From assembly GCF_001552195.1 (NCBI RefSeq), contig NZ_BCQS01000009.1:62001-126000 (forward strand): a stretch of 64,000 nt of DNA. Direction: 5' to 3'. The notes below the pieces were generated by a model. It worked only from the letters and a program-made list of their open reading frames with translations. It made no database searches and was not told the origin of the DNA. The DNA comes from Actinomadura latina NBRC 106108 (GTDB lineage: Bacteria > Actinomycetota > Actinomycetes > Streptosporangiales > Streptosporangiaceae). Made by a program: the position numbers and the translations under genes. Shown here piece after piece: positions 15,296 through 29,655 of this stretch. Numbering within the stretch: position 1 is the stretch's first letter; each line of letters opens with the position of its first letter.

Positions 15296-18200
15296 CGGTC
15301 GCGCCGACGCCGAGGACGGTGGTCTTGAACGGCGCCAGGCCGGTGATCTCCTGCTCCCCGGGGCCGGCGAGCGCGGCACCGCCGGGCGTCTTCGCCTCCC
15401 AGGTCGCGCCGTCCGCGGACGTCCACGAGACGACGTCGGACCCGGCGGTGCCGGCCACCACGAAGCCGTCGGGCGCCGCCGTCACGGCCGTGACCCGGAC
15501 GATCGACTCCGAGTCGGGCGCCGGGAGCTTCGTCTCCCGCCACGTCTTGCCGCCGTCGGCGGAGACGTAGCCGAGCGTGACCAGCCCGCGCGTGCCCACG
15601 GCGTCGCCCGCCGCGACGAGAACGCCGCCCTTGGCGGCGACGTAGGTGAGCGATCCCTGCGACAGCCCGTTGGGCAGCTGGAGCTGCTGCAGCCGCCACT
15701 TCTTGCCGTCGGCCGACGTCCAGACCGCGGGCCGCCGGGCGCCGCCGGCCTTCGGGTCCAGCATGCCGCCGGCCGCGACGAAGCCGAACGACCCGCCGGC
15801 GGCCGAGCGGACCCAGCGGTTGCCGTTCCTCTCGGCGGTGAGGTCGTTGCGGTGCTCGCCGCCGCCCCGCTGCCACGTCCGCAGATCGGGGGAGAACCAG
15901 ATCGCGCCGGACGGCCCGTCGTCGCCGACGACGACGTAGCCGGACGGTCCCGCCGCCGCGCCGTAGGTGGCGAGGGTCTGGTCGTCCTTCCGCTCGAACA
16001 CGGGATCGGTGTCGGCGGGCTTCCAGACGTTGCCGTCCGCGGACGTCAGCACCAGCGGGCCGCGCAGCGGGCCGCCGCCGCCGTCGCCCACCACGAGCCA
16101 GCCGCCGCCACCGCTCGTCACCGAGGTGAGCCGCTGCAGTGCGGGACGGGAGATCCCGCCGGAGAAGCGCGCCCGGTTCCAGGCCGAGCCGTCCGACGAC
16201 GTCCAGATCGCGGCGTCGCCGCCGGTGCTGCCGACCGCGACCGCCTGGGCGCCCTTCGCCGCCACGCCGGCGACCGCCTGGTCCTTGCGGAACGCGCCCG
16301 GGATCTTGAGCGGGTCGACCGGAACCTCGGTGCCGCCCTGGTCCAGGACGGTCAGCAGCGCGTTCAGGTCGCCGTTGCCCGGGTCCCTGCCGACCAGCAC
16401 GGTCTGGCCGCCGCCGGCGGCGGCGCCGAGCAGGCTCCGGCCGGACGCGGTGGGGAGCGTGCCGGCCTCCTTCCACGACCGGCCGTCCGCCGAGCGGGAG
16501 ACCAGCACGTCGCGGCCCCGCTGGACGATGCCCGCGTATCCGGCGTCGGTGCCGATCAGCTGCTGGACCTGCCGGTAGCCGGACGGCTGGATCCTGCCGC
16601 CCTTCGACCAGTCCGCGGCGTCCTTGGAGGTGTAGACCTGGCCGTAGGCGGACTTGCCGGACTTGACCTCGCGGACGGCCACCAGCCCGGACTGCCCGCC
16701 GCCGACCATCAGCCCGCGGGTGCCCTTCGGCGCGGGGATCTTCGCGGGTGACCAGGTGCGGCCACCGTCGGTGGAGCGCCAGGCGCGGCGGAACGACGCC
16801 TTGCCCGGCTTCGGGGTGTGGGCGCTCTCCATCAGGATCACGTTGCCGCTCGCCGCGACCTCCTCCAGCACGACCTTGCCGCGGATCTGGATGCCGACCT
16901 GCCCGCCGGTCAGCGCGTCCCACTGCCGGCCGTCGGACGACACCCAGGTGGCGGGCACCGAGTCGGTGAAGTCGCGCTTGCGGGAGTGCTCGCCGATGGC
17001 GAGGTACCCCTTGTCGGTGCGGATGACCCGGGTCACCCGGTTGCCGGGGCCGAAGACGTCGCCGGCCGCGTCGGGCTGCCGCTGCCAGCTCGCGCCGTCC
17101 TGGCTCGTCCACACGACGCCGCCGCCCGGCCGGGTGCCGATCGCGACCCAGCCGCCCTGGCCGCCGGCGACCACCCTCGGCACCTCGGTGGCGCCGGGCT
17201 CACCGCCGTCCGCCCCTTCGACGCGGGCGGCCTTGAACGTGCGGCCGCCGTCGGCGGACACCAGGAACACGCCGCGATAGTGGCCGGGATCGGCCTCGCC
17301 GCCCACGGCGACCACCGTGGAGCCGGACGCGGCGACCCCGGTCAGCTCCTGGTCGCGGCCGTCGGAGCGGGCAGCCGGGTCGGCCGGGAACAGCGCACCG
17401 GCGAGCTTCGCGCCCCCGCCGCCGGCATCGGAGCCGCCGCCGCGGCCGAGCAGCACGACGACGCCGCCCGCGACCAGCGCGGCTGCGGCCACGCCGCCGG
17501 CGACGCCGAAGAGGATCTTCTTGTTGACGCCCTTGCCCTTGCGCTTGGGCGCGGACGCGTTGCGCCACGGCTCGTCGACCGCAGGCGGCGGCACGGCGGG
17601 CGGCGGCGTGGCGGACAGGGCGCCGGGCGGCGGCGGGCCGCCGGCCGCTCCAGGGCCGGGGACCTCCTGCGCCCACGGGAACGGCGGGGGAGCCGGCGCC
17701 GGGGACGCGGCCGGGCTCTGCCCGGGGATCTCCTGCGCCCAGGGGAACGGTTCCGGGGCGGCGGGCTCCGGGGCGGCCGGTCTCGGCGTCTCCGGGATCT
17801 CCTGCGCCCACGGGAACGGCTCCGGCGCGGGCCGCGGCGCCGGAAGCTGCGGTGCCTGCGGTGCGGGCAGTTGGGGCGGTTGCGGTGCCGGGGGCTGGGG
17901 AGCGGGAGCTTGAGGTGCGGGAGGCTGCGGTGCGGGAGGCTGCGGTGCAGGAGGCTGGGGTGCGGGAAGCTGCGGGACGGGAGGCTGCGGCGCCTCGGGG
18001 ACCTGCTGCGCCCACGGAGGCGGCGGAAGCGGCTGGAGCCGCGGGTCCGGTGCCGCGGAGGCGCTCGGAGCGGGCTGGACGCGGGTCCGGTCCGCGCCCC
18101 CGTCCTCGTCGTCCGAGTCGTCCGCCGGGTCGTCCGCCGGCTCGTCCTTCGCGGCACCGGCGGCGCCTTCGAGCGCCGTCGACCGCGAGAAGTCGGACAT

Positions 18201-18335
18201 CGTCATGTCCGCGATCCCGCCGACGGGCTGCGCCGGCTGCGGCGCGTCCCGGGAGAAGATCTGCGTCCGGTCGGCCAGGTCCTCCTCTGACGGGTCGTCC
18301 CTGTGCTCGCCGTCCGGCGTCCCCTTCGGAGTCAC
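15255..18335 (-). CDS. Large membrane-anchored beta-propeller (BNR/sialidase-like) protein
   Basis: 1026 residues. The cytoplasmic N-terminus of about 265 residues contains TRVQP/TQIF segments and a Pro-Ala-Gln repeat (QPPAPQPPAPQ); one membrane helix follows (ILFGVAGGVAAAALVAGGVVVLLG). The remaining 700 residues outside the membrane contain repeated elements like WVSSDGRQWDAL, WRSTDGGRTWSPA and WTSADGKKWRLQ, i.e. Asp-box blades of one or two beta propellers. No sialidase catalytic set was identified, so it is more likely a binding or scaffold protein than an enzyme. It starts at a GTG with GGGGAGA upstream and lies 48 bases after the GT2 gene on the same strand, so it may be the third gene of that operon. 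Confidence 0.85.
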   Translation of the reverse strand: MTPKGTPDGEHRDDPSEEDLADRTQIFSRDAPQPAQPVGGIADMTMSDFSRSTALEGAAGAAKDEPADDPADDSDDEDGGADRTRVQPAPSASAAPDPRLQPLPPPPWAQQVPEAPQPPVPQLPAPQPPAPQPPAPQPPAPQAPAPQPPAPQPPQLPAPQAPQLPAPRPAPEPFPWAQEIPETPRPAAPEPAAPEPFPWAQEIPGQSPAASPAPAPPPFPWAQEVPGPGAAGGPPPPGALSATPPPAVPPPAVDEPWRNASAPKRKGKGVNKKILFGVAGGVAAAALVAGGVVVLLGRGGGSDAGGGGAKLAGALFPADPAARSDGRDQELTGVAASGSTVVAVGGEADPGHYRGVFLVSADGGRTFKAARVEGADGGEPGATEVPRVVAGGQGGWVAIGTRPGGGVVWTSQDGASWQRQPDAAGDVFGPGNRVTRVIRTDKGYLAIGEHSRKRDFTDSVPATWVSSDGRQWDALTGGQVGIQIRGKVVLEEVAASGNVILMESAHTPKPGKASFRRAWRSTDGGRTWSPAKIPAPKGTRGLMVGGGQSGLVAVREVKSGKSAYGQVYTSKDAADWSKGGRIQPSGYRQVQQLIGTDAGYAGIVQRGRDVLVSRSADGRSWKEAGTLPTASGRSLLGAAAGGGQTVLVGRDPGNGDLNALLTVLDQGGTEVPVDPLKIPGAFRKDQAVAGVAAKGAQAVAVGSTGGDAAIWTSSDGSAWNRARFSGGISRPALQRLTSVTSGGGGWLVVGDGGGGPLRGPLVLTSADGNVWKPADTDPVFERKDDQTLATYGAAAGPSGYVVVGDDGPSGAIWFSPDLRTWQRGGGEHRNDLTAERNGNRWVRSAAGGSFGFVAAGGMLDPKAGGARRPAVWTSADGKKWRLQQLQLPNGLSQGSLTYVAAKGGVLVAAGDAVGTRGLVTLGYVSADGGKTWRETKLPAPDSESIVRVTAVTAAPDGFVVAGTAGSDVVSWTSADGATWEAKTPGGAALAGPGEQEITGLAPFKTTVLGVGATVSESGEQPVLWRR
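17850..17995 (-). repeat. Pro-Ala-Gln coding tandem repeat
   Basis: Near-tandem copies of a 15-18 base unit encode PQPPAPQPPAP in the cytoplasmic part of the propeller protein. Confidence 0.8.
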
Positions 18336-18383
18336 ACCCGCTCTCCCCTTGGCGTTCGCGTCGGCCCTGCGTGGTCTGCGTCG

Positions 18384-19306
18384 TCAGGGATCATATCGAC
18401 GCATCGCGGCCGAAATGACTTCCTCGGTCGGGCGGGGCCGCCGCCGCAGGCCGTCCCGCACGCCCTCCCGCAGCCCCTTGCGCAGGGTGGCCCGGTCCTG
18501 CGAGCGGAGGTAGGTGCGCGCCCACCGCCGGGCGGACGATCCGGCGTACAGGACGCGTTCGGCCGGGGCGAGCCCGCGGCTGCGCGTGAACAGCCAGAGC
18601 TTGTTGCGGACCTCGTAGTAGAAGCGGTCGCCGGGGTCGGCGTCGGTGCCGCCGAACGTCCGGGTCTTGTGGACGACGACGCTCGCGGGGCAGTAGAGCC
18701 CGGTCCGCCCGCGCAGCAGCCGGGTGGTGAACTCGAAGTCGTCGTTCCACAGGAAGTAGTCGGCGACCGGCAGACCCCGCTCCCGCACCGCCGCCGCGTC
18801 GAGCAGCACGGACACGAACGACGCCGACCGGACGGGCCGGCATCCGATCTCCGCCGCGGCGGCCAGTTCGGCGCGGGACGCCCCGGGCTTGACGCGCGGG
18901 GTGTTCATCGGGTGGTCGCGGCCGTCGGTCCACACGACCCGGCTGGCGATGAGCGCGGGCTCCGCGGACGCCCGGTCGCGCGCGTCCAGCAGCGCGGCGA
19001 GCGCGCCGGGCTCGGGCACGGTGTCGTCGTCCATCAGCCAGAGCAGGCCGGTTCCCGGTGCGTCCAGCGCGCGGGCGATCCCGGCTGCGAAGCCGCCGGC
19101 GCCGCCGGTGTTGACGCCGAGGACGAGAAGCTCGGCGCCGGGGAACCGCTCGCGGACGAGGCCGGCGGTGCCGTCGGTGGAGGCGTTGTCCACGACGATC
19201 ACCGCGTCCGGTGGCCGGGTCTGCGCGGCGAGCGCCGCCAGCGCCTCGGTCAGCAGCTCGCGCCGGTTGTGGGTGACGACGACGGCGGTGACCCGCGTGC
19301 CCGCGC

Positions 19307-19310
<4 letters not shown>
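18384..19310 (-). CDS. Family 2 glycosyltransferase (rhamnosyl/galactofuranosyl-type)
   Basis: 308 residues: VTAVVVTHNRRELLTEAL, VVDNASTDGTAGLV, NTGGAGGFAAGI and LLWLMDDDTVPEPGAL are the conserved blocks of the GT2 branch that includes rhamnosyltransferases and galactofuranosyltransferase GlfT1. WNDDFEFTTRL is the later acidic motif. A GlfT1-like role, starting the galactofuran chain that the GlfT2-like enzyme extends, is attractive by context but not proven. It overlaps the upstream sulfotransferase-like gene by four bases (ATGA), so the two are translationally coupled. Confidence 0.88.
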
Positions 19311-24023
<4,713 letters not shown>

Positions 24024-24024
24024 C

Positions 24025-24906
24025 ATGAGCACGGCTTCCGGGACGCCGGCGGACCTGGCCGATCCCGGCCTCGTCGAGCCGGGCCGCGGCGGCGGGCTCG
24101 GCGAGGTCCTCCGGCGCCGCTACCTGCTGAAGCTGATCGTGCGGCGGGAGTTGCGCGCGCGGTACCAGGGGTCGCTGCTCGGCCTCGGCTGGTCCTATGT
24201 GCGGCCCGCCGCGCACTTCGCGGTGTTCTACTTCGTGGCCGGCATCTTCCTCGGGATGAGCAAGCACCTGGAGCACTTCCCGATCTTCATGTTCTCCGCG
24301 CTGGTGCTCGTCTCCTTCTTCAACGAGACGCTGATCAACACCACGCACTCGGTACTCGGCAACGCGCCGCTCGTCCGCAAGGTGTACCTGCCGCGCGAGC
24401 TGTTCCCGGTGGCGTCGCTGCTGGTGTCGTGCGTCCACCTGCTGCCGGGCATCGCGATCGTGCTGGCCGTCGCGGTCGGCTGGGGCTGGACGCCGACGGC
24501 CGCGGCGCTCGGCTCGGCGCTGCTCGGCTTCGCGCTCGTCGCCACGCTCGGCATCGGGCTGGGGCTGATCTGCTCGGCCCTGCACGTCTTCTACCGCGAC
24601 ACCGACAAGGTGGTGGACATCGCGACGCTGTTCGTCACCTGGTCGGTGCCGATGATCTACCCGTGGACGCTGGTGCGGGACACCGCGCCCGGCTGGGCGC
24701 TCGACGCCTACCTCGCCAACCCCATGTCCGTCGGCGTCATGCTGTTCGAGCGGGCCTTCTGGTGGCCGACCACGGACGGCACGTTCGAGTTCCCGGTGCA
24801 CCTCACCCGCGATGGCCTCGTCCTGCTGGCGGGGGCCGTCGTGCTGCTCGGGCTGGGCCAGCTCGTCTTCGCCCGGCTGCAGCGCCGTTTCGCGGAGGAG
24901 CTCTGA
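24025..24906 (+). CDS. Polysaccharide ABC exporter permease (Wzm-like)
   Basis: 293 residues with about six membrane helices and the ABC-2 type layout. RRYLLKLIVRRELRARYQGS before the first helix and LGLGWSYVRP are conserved in Wzm/TagG/RfbA permeases. Helix-rich regions include FAVFYFVAGIFLG and VSLLVSCVHLLPGIAIVLAV. It carries a lipid-linked galactan across the inner membrane together with the ATPase that overlaps its stop by one base. Starts one base after the GlfT2 stop. Confidence 0.93.
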   Translation: MSTASGTPADLADPGLVEPGRGGGLGEVLRRRYLLKLIVRRELRARYQGSLLGLGWSYVRPAAHFAVFYFVAGIFLGMSKHLEHFPIFMFSALVLVSFFNETLINTTHSVLGNAPLVRKVYLPRELFPVASLLVSCVHLLPGIAIVLAVAVGWGWTPTAAALGSALLGFALVATLGIGLGLICSALHVFYRDTDKVVDIATLFVTWSVPMIYPWTLVRDTAPGWALDAYLANPMSVGVMLFERAFWWPTTDGTFEFPVHLTRDGLVLLAGAVVLLGLGQLVFARLQRRFAEEL

Positions 24907-25700
24907 TGGACGGGACCCGGCGCGCGGTCGTCGTCAACGCGGTGACCAAGAGGTTCACCCTGCGGCACGCCCGCTCGATCAAGAACATGACCGTGCGGGC
25001 GCTGCGCCGCGAGCGGCTCCGCGACCGGTTCACCGCGCTGGACGGCGTGTCCGTCGCCATCGACGTGGGCGAGGCCGTCGCGCTGGTCGGGGTGAACGGC
25101 TCCGGCAAGAGCACCCTCCTGAAGATCATTTCAGGGGTGATGCCGCCGGACGAGGGCACGGTCCGGGTGCGCGGGCGCGTCGCCGGGCTGATCGAGGTCG
25201 GCGCCGGCCTGCACCCCGACCTCACCGGCCGCGAGAACGTCTTCCTGAACGGCGCCATCCTCGGCATGGACCGTGCCGAGACGCTCCGCAAGTTCGACTC
25301 GATCGTGGAGTTCGCCGACATCGGGCAGTTCCTGGACCAGCCCGTCCGGTTCTACTCGTCCGGCATGTTCATGCGGCTGGCGTTCTCCATCGCCGTGCAC
25401 ACCGATCCCGACGTGTTCCTCATCGACGAGGTCCTCGCCGTCGGGGACCCGCTGTTCCGCACCAAGTGCATCGACCGCCTCCAGGAGTACCGCGCGAGCG
25501 GCCGCACCATGGTGATCGTCGCGCACGATGTCAAGCTGCTGCGGCAGCTCTGCACGCGCGGCGTCTTCCTGGAGGACGGCCGCGTCGTGTGGGACGGCGA
25601 CATCGACACCGCCGCCGACCTGCTGCTGAAGAAGCGCAAGGAGCGCCGCCAGGCCCTCGCGGCTCCGGCCGCCAGACCACCCGCCGAGGCAGGCCGATGA
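24906..25700 (+). CDS. Polysaccharide ABC exporter ATPase (Wzt-like)
   Basis: 264 residues. Walker A GVNGSGKST (K68), signature in the polysaccharide-exporter form RFYSSGMFMRLAFS, Walker B DVFLIDEVLAVGD. There is no C-terminal carbohydrate-binding domain as in the long Wzt proteins, so recognition of a chain-end modification by the ATPase is not expected. It forms an exporter with the Wzm-like permease. A four-base ATGA overlap connects it to the acyltransferase gene. Confidence 0.94.
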   Translation: MDGTRRAVVVNAVTKRFTLRHARSIKNMTVRALRRERLRDRFTALDGVSVAIDVGEAVALVGVNGSGKSTLLKIISGVMPPDEGTVRVRGRVAGLIEVGAGLHPDLTGRENVFLNGAILGMDRAETLRKFDSIVEFADIGQFLDQPVRFYSSGMFMRLAFSIAVHTDPDVFLIDEVLAVGDPLFRTKCIDRLQEYRASGRTMVIVAHDVKLLRQLCTRGVFLEDGRVVWDGDIDTAADLLLKKRKERRQALAAPAARPPAEAGR

Positions 25701-26839
25701 CCTCGGCACTTCCCTCACCGGCCCCCGCAGCCGTGCCGCCGCGGCTGCGGGAACTGGACCTGCTGCGCTTCATCGCGGCCGTCCTGGTGGTGCTGCACCA
25801 CTATGTGGGACGCATTGGCGGGTGGGGTGTCGAGAACCACCACAACATGCCGGTCCTCGCGCCGATCGCGCATTTCGGGAACCTCGGCGTCGACCTGTTC
25901 TTCCTGATCAGCGGGTTCGTGATCCTGATGAGCGCGTGGGGGCGGGGCATCGGCGACTTCGCGGTCTCCCGCACCGTGCGCATCTTCCCCGCCTACTGGG
26001 TCGGCGTCTCGTTCTCGCTGCTGGTCTTCTTCGCCATCGGGCAGACGCCGATCCCTGAGCACAGCCCGCTCGTCGCGTACCTGCCGAACATGACAATGCT
26101 CCAGACCGGTCTCCACGTCGGGAACATGGATGTCGTCTACTGGACGCTCTGGATCGAACTGCACTTCTACGCGCTGATCGCCCTCCTCGTCTGGCGCGGC
26201 ATCACCTACGAGCGCTGCGTGGCGTTCATGGTCGGCTGGGTTCTTCTCGCCGTGTTCGCGCAGGAGGCGGCCGTTCCGGCGCTCTTCACGGTGCTGATGC
26301 CGGACTGGGCGCCGTACTTCGTCGCCGGGATGGCGTTCTACCTCATCCACCGGTTCGGCCCGAACCTGCTCCTGTGGCTGATCAGCGCCGGCTGCTGGGC
26401 GCTCGCCGTCGACTACCGGCAGGCCACCGTGAACGATCTGCTGGCCTGGCCGCGGGTATGGGACGCCGCGGTCGCCGGCGGTGTCACGTTCTGCTTCCTG
26501 CTCATGGCGATGGTGGCCACCCGCCAGTTCGAGATGGTGCGCTGGCGCGGCTTCACCGTCCTCGGCGCCCTCACCTACCCGCTGTACCTCGTCCATGAGA
26601 GCATCGGGCGGGGACTGTACGAGCTGCTCCGCTCCCACCTCGGCCGCTGGACGCTCCTCGCCGTCTCCTGCGCCGCCGCGCTCACGGCCGCCTACCTGGT
26701 GCAGCGCTTCGTCGAAGACCCGCTGCAGCGGTGGGCGAAGCCGAACCTCAAGGAGGGGCTCACCCGGCTCCGCCGGGAACGGCTCCCGCTCGTCCCGACC
26801 AAGACCCCGCCTCGCAGCCCGGTGGAGGCCGCACGATGA
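25697..26839 (+). CDS. Membrane acyltransferase 3 (OafA-like), first copy
   Basis: 380 residues with about ten membrane helices. LRELDLLRFIAAVLVVLHHYVG holds the family's catalytic-type histidine region; LGVDLFFLISGFVILMS and FAVSRTVRIFPAYW with an arginine are also typical. These enzymes move acetyl or other acyl groups onto sugars of exported glycans. About half of the sequence is alike in the following gene, so the two are recent tandem paralogues, perhaps with different acceptor sites. The GTG/ATG choice is clear: ATG overlaps the stop of the ATPase gene. Confidence 0.92.
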   Translation: MTSALPSPAPAAVPPRLRELDLLRFIAAVLVVLHHYVGRIGGWGVENHHNMPVLAPIAHFGNLGVDLFFLISGFVILMSAWGRGIGDFAVSRTVRIFPAYWVGVSFSLLVFFAIGQTPIPEHSPLVAYLPNMTMLQTGLHVGNMDVVYWTLWIELHFYALIALLVWRGITYERCVAFMVGWVLLAVFAQEAAVPALFTVLMPDWAPYFVAGMAFYLIHRFGPNLLLWLISAGCWALAVDYRQATVNDLLAWPRVWDAAVAGGVTFCFLLMAMVATRQFEMVRWRGFTVLGALTYPLYLVHESIGRGLYELLRSHLGRWTLLAVSCAAALTAAYLVQRFVEDPLQRWAKPNLKEGLTRLRRERLPLVPTKTPPRSPVEAAR

Positions 26840-28056
26840 CCCGTCCCCCCGCCCTGCCCGCCCGCCCCGGCGGCGCCCTGCCGCGGCTGCGCGAACTCGA
26901 CCTGCTGCGGTTCGTCGCCGTCGCGGCGATCGTGCTGCACCACTTCGCCGGGGTGCGGAGCACGGTCTGGGCCGGACGCGACGCCCAGAAGGTCTATCCG
27001 GAGCTGGCCCCGGTGGCGCACTTCGGCTACCTCGGCGTGCAGCTGGCCTTCATGATCAGCGGCTTCGTCATCCTGATGACCGTGTGGGACCGGAACGCCG
27101 GCGACTTCGCCGTCGCCAGGTTCGTGCGGATCTACCCGGCGTACTGGTTCAGCGTCCTGCTCAGCTTCGGGCTGTTCCTGGCCTGCGGGGCCGCGGTGCC
27201 TTACGGGGACGGAGACGGCCCCGTCCAGCGGGTCCTGCCCAACCTCACGATGCTCCAGGACGGCATGCACGTCGCGCCGCTCGAGGTCGTCTACTGGGTC
27301 CTGTGGGTGGAGCTCCACTTCTACGTGCTCATCGTGCTGCTGGCCCGTATCGGAATCACCTACGGCCGCTGCGTCACCTTCATGGTCTCGTGGCTCATCG
27401 TGGGCGCCTATGCCAAGGAATCGGGCAGCAGCCTGCTGCAAACCCTCTTCTTCCCTGACACGGCGCCCTACTTCATCGCCGGAATGGCGTTCCTCCTGAT
27501 CTACCGGTTCGGGTCCAACATCGCGCTCTGGCTGCTCGTCGCGGCCTCCTGGGCGCTGTCGGTGCACTACCTCGTGGACGACATCAGCCCGCTGAACGCG
27601 TGGAAGGGCGTCCACGAGATCGTGGTCCCGGCCGTGCTCGCCGTCATGTACGCGCTGATGGCACTGGTCGCCCTGCGGAAGCTGACCTGGCTGAGCTGGC
27701 GGGGCTTCACCTTCCTCGGCGCCATCGCCTACCCGCTCTACCTGATGCACGAGACGATCGCGCGGGCGATCGTCAAGGTGTTCTTCCCGCACCCGATCCT
27801 GGACAGGCTGACGATCCTGCCGGTCATCATGGTGTCCGTGCTCGTGGCGGCGGTCCTCGTGCACCTGCTCGTGGAGCGTCCACTGCAATCCCTGATGCGC
27901 CCGCGGCTCGCGTCGGCGATGGCCCAGATCCGCCGTGGCGGGCCACCCGCCCCTGCTACCGAGCCCGTCGGCGCCGCGCCCCCGGACTCCGCGCAGGACG
28001 GCGGCGGTGACGCGAAGCGCGACGCCGCGGCGGCTCCGCCGGCGCCCGTCCCCTAA
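26836..28056 (+). CDS. Membrane acyltransferase 3 (OafA-like), second copy
   Basis: 406 residues, the same core as the previous gene: LRELDLLRFVAVAAIVLHHFAG, LGVQLAFMISGFVILMT, FAVARFVRIYPAYWFSV, VVYWVLWVELHFYVLI and FLGAIAYPLYLMHE. It differs in a longer Pro/Ala-rich C-terminal cytoplasmic tail. It overlaps its paralogue by four bases and ends the operon that starts at glf. Probably decorates the galactofuran polymer; the acyl group is unknown. Confidence 0.92.
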   Translation: MTRPPALPARPGGALPRLRELDLLRFVAVAAIVLHHFAGVRSTVWAGRDAQKVYPELAPVAHFGYLGVQLAFMISGFVILMTVWDRNAGDFAVARFVRIYPAYWFSVLLSFGLFLACGAAVPYGDGDGPVQRVLPNLTMLQDGMHVAPLEVVYWVLWVELHFYVLIVLLARIGITYGRCVTFMVSWLIVGAYAKESGSSLLQTLFFPDTAPYFIAGMAFLLIYRFGSNIALWLLVAASWALSVHYLVDDISPLNAWKGVHEIVVPAVLAVMYALMALVALRKLTWLSWRGFTFLGAIAYPLYLMHETIARAIVKVFFPHPILDRLTILPVIMVSVLVAAVLVHLLVERPLQSLMRPRLASAMAQIRRGGPPAPATEPVGAAPPDSAQDGGGDAKRDAAAAPPAPVP

Positions 28057-28127
28057 CCTGATCATCATTGATCCGGGCCGCCGACCGGATCCGTTCTTCC
28101 ACGAGGATGCCGTCCGAAGGGTGTGTG

Positions 28128-29648
28128 ATGCTCGGCGCCAAGCCGCGACGACGAGGGCCGGCCGCGCCGCTCCCGGCGATGCTGCTGGCGGGTGCGCTGG
28201 TGCTGGCCGGGTGTGCGCAGGCCGCGTCGGACGACGGCAAGAACGGCAAGGACGCCAAGGTGTCGGCGTCGCCCCAGGCCAAGCGGCCGAACATCGTGTA
28301 CGTCTTGACCGACGACCTGTCCTGGGACCTCGTCGACTACATGCCGAACGTCAAGGCCCTGCGGAAGCGAGGCATGACGTTCTCGAACTACTTCGTCGCC
28401 GACACGCTGTGCTGCCCGTCCCGCGCGACGATCCTGACCGGCAAGTACCCGCACAACACCGGGGTCCGCAGCAATGACCCGCCGACGGGCGGGTTCGACA
28501 TCTTCAACGCGCGCGGCAATGAGAAGGACGCGTTCGCCGTCGCGCTGCAGAAGGCCGGCTACCGCACGGCGCTGATGGGCAAGTACCTCAACGGCTACGA
28601 GAGCACGAAGAGGCAGGGCTCGTCCCGCGCCTACGTGCCGCCCGGCTGGACGGAGTGGCAGGTCACCGGGCTCGGGTACGCGAACTACAACTACAACCTG
28701 AACGGCAACGGCACCCTCACCCACTATGGGCGCGCGCCGAAGGACTACCTCAACACAGTGCTCACCGGGAAGGGCGTCGACTTCGTCAACCGGTCCGCCG
28801 ACGCCAAGCAGCCGTTCATGCTGGAGATGTCGACGTTCTCGCCGCACGCCCCGGCGACGCCCGCGCCGCAGGACGCCCGCAAGTTCGCCGGGATCAAGGC
28901 GCCCCGCACGCCCGGCTTCAACGAGCCCGACATCAGCGACAAGCCCGGCTGGCTGCGCAAGTACCCGAGAATGCGGCCCCGGCAGGTCCGCGCGGTCGAC
29001 AACGCGTTCCGCAAGCGGGTGCGGGCTGTCCAGTCGGTCGACAGGATGATCGGCGCGCTGCAGGCCGCGGTGAACGCCAAGGGGCTCGGCGGCGACACCT
29101 ACTTCGTGTTCAACTCCGACAACGGCTACCACCTCGGGCAGCACCGGCTCGTCGAGGGCAAGCTGACCGCCTACGACACCGACATCCGCGTCCCGCTGGT
29201 CGTCGCGGGCCCCGGCGTCCCGGCCGGGAAGACCGAGGGCAGGTTCGCGCAGAACACCGACATCTGCCCGACGTTCCAGGAGCTCGCCGGGCTGAAGCCG
29301 GCGGACTCGGCGGACGGGCGGTCCCTGGTGCCGCTGCTGCACGGACGGCCGGTGCCCGGCTGGCGGACCACCGCGTTCATCGAGCACCTCGGCCCGAACT
29401 ACCGCCACGACGATCCCGACCTGCCGAAGAAGTACGGCGGCAACCCGCCGACGTACTACGCCGTCCGCACCGCGAACGAGCTGTACGTCGAGTACGAGAA
29501 CGGCGACCGCGAGTACTACGACCTCGCGCGGGACCCCTGGGAGCTGGGGAACCTGTGGACGCGGGCGCCCGAGGCGCGCAAGGCCGAGCTGAAGTCGCTC
29601 GTGGCCTCGTACCGCGGCTGCGCCGGGGCCGACTGCCGCGACCTGTGA
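28128..29648 (+). CDS. Lipoprotein sulfatase
   Basis: 506 residues. A lipoprotein signal with lipobox LAGC is followed by an alkaline-phosphatase-fold sulfatase domain: RPNIVYVLTDDLSWDLVD (metal ligands), the formylglycine motif C-C-P-S-R (C95 would be modified) followed by ATILTGKYPHNTGV, and NSDNGYHLGQH. The length fits glycan or arylsulfatases. Being lipid-anchored outside the membrane it would act on sulfated sugars at the surface or in the medium. Start: ATG 28128 with AAGGG before it; in-frame upstream codons lack a signal. Located 71 bases after the acyltransferase operon, same strand. A formylglycine-generating enzyme is not in the window. Confidence 0.93.
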   Translation: MLGAKPRRRGPAAPLPAMLLAGALVLAGCAQAASDDGKNGKDAKVSASPQAKRPNIVYVLTDDLSWDLVDYMPNVKALRKRGMTFSNYFVADTLCCPSRATILTGKYPHNTGVRSNDPPTGGFDIFNARGNEKDAFAVALQKAGYRTALMGKYLNGYESTKRQGSSRAYVPPGWTEWQVTGLGYANYNYNLNGNGTLTHYGRAPKDYLNTVLTGKGVDFVNRSADAKQPFMLEMSTFSPHAPATPAPQDARKFAGIKAPRTPGFNEPDISDKPGWLRKYPRMRPRQVRAVDNAFRKRVRAVQSVDRMIGALQAAVNAKGLGGDTYFVFNSDNGYHLGQHRLVEGKLTAYDTDIRVPLVVAGPGVPAGKTEGRFAQNTDICPTFQELAGLKPADSADGRSLVPLLHGRPVPGWRTTAFIEHLGPNYRHDDPDLPKKYGGNPPTYYAVRTANELYVEYENGDREYYDLARDPWELGNLWTRAPEARKAELKSLVASYRGCAGADCRDL

Positions 29649-29655
29649 CGGCGGA

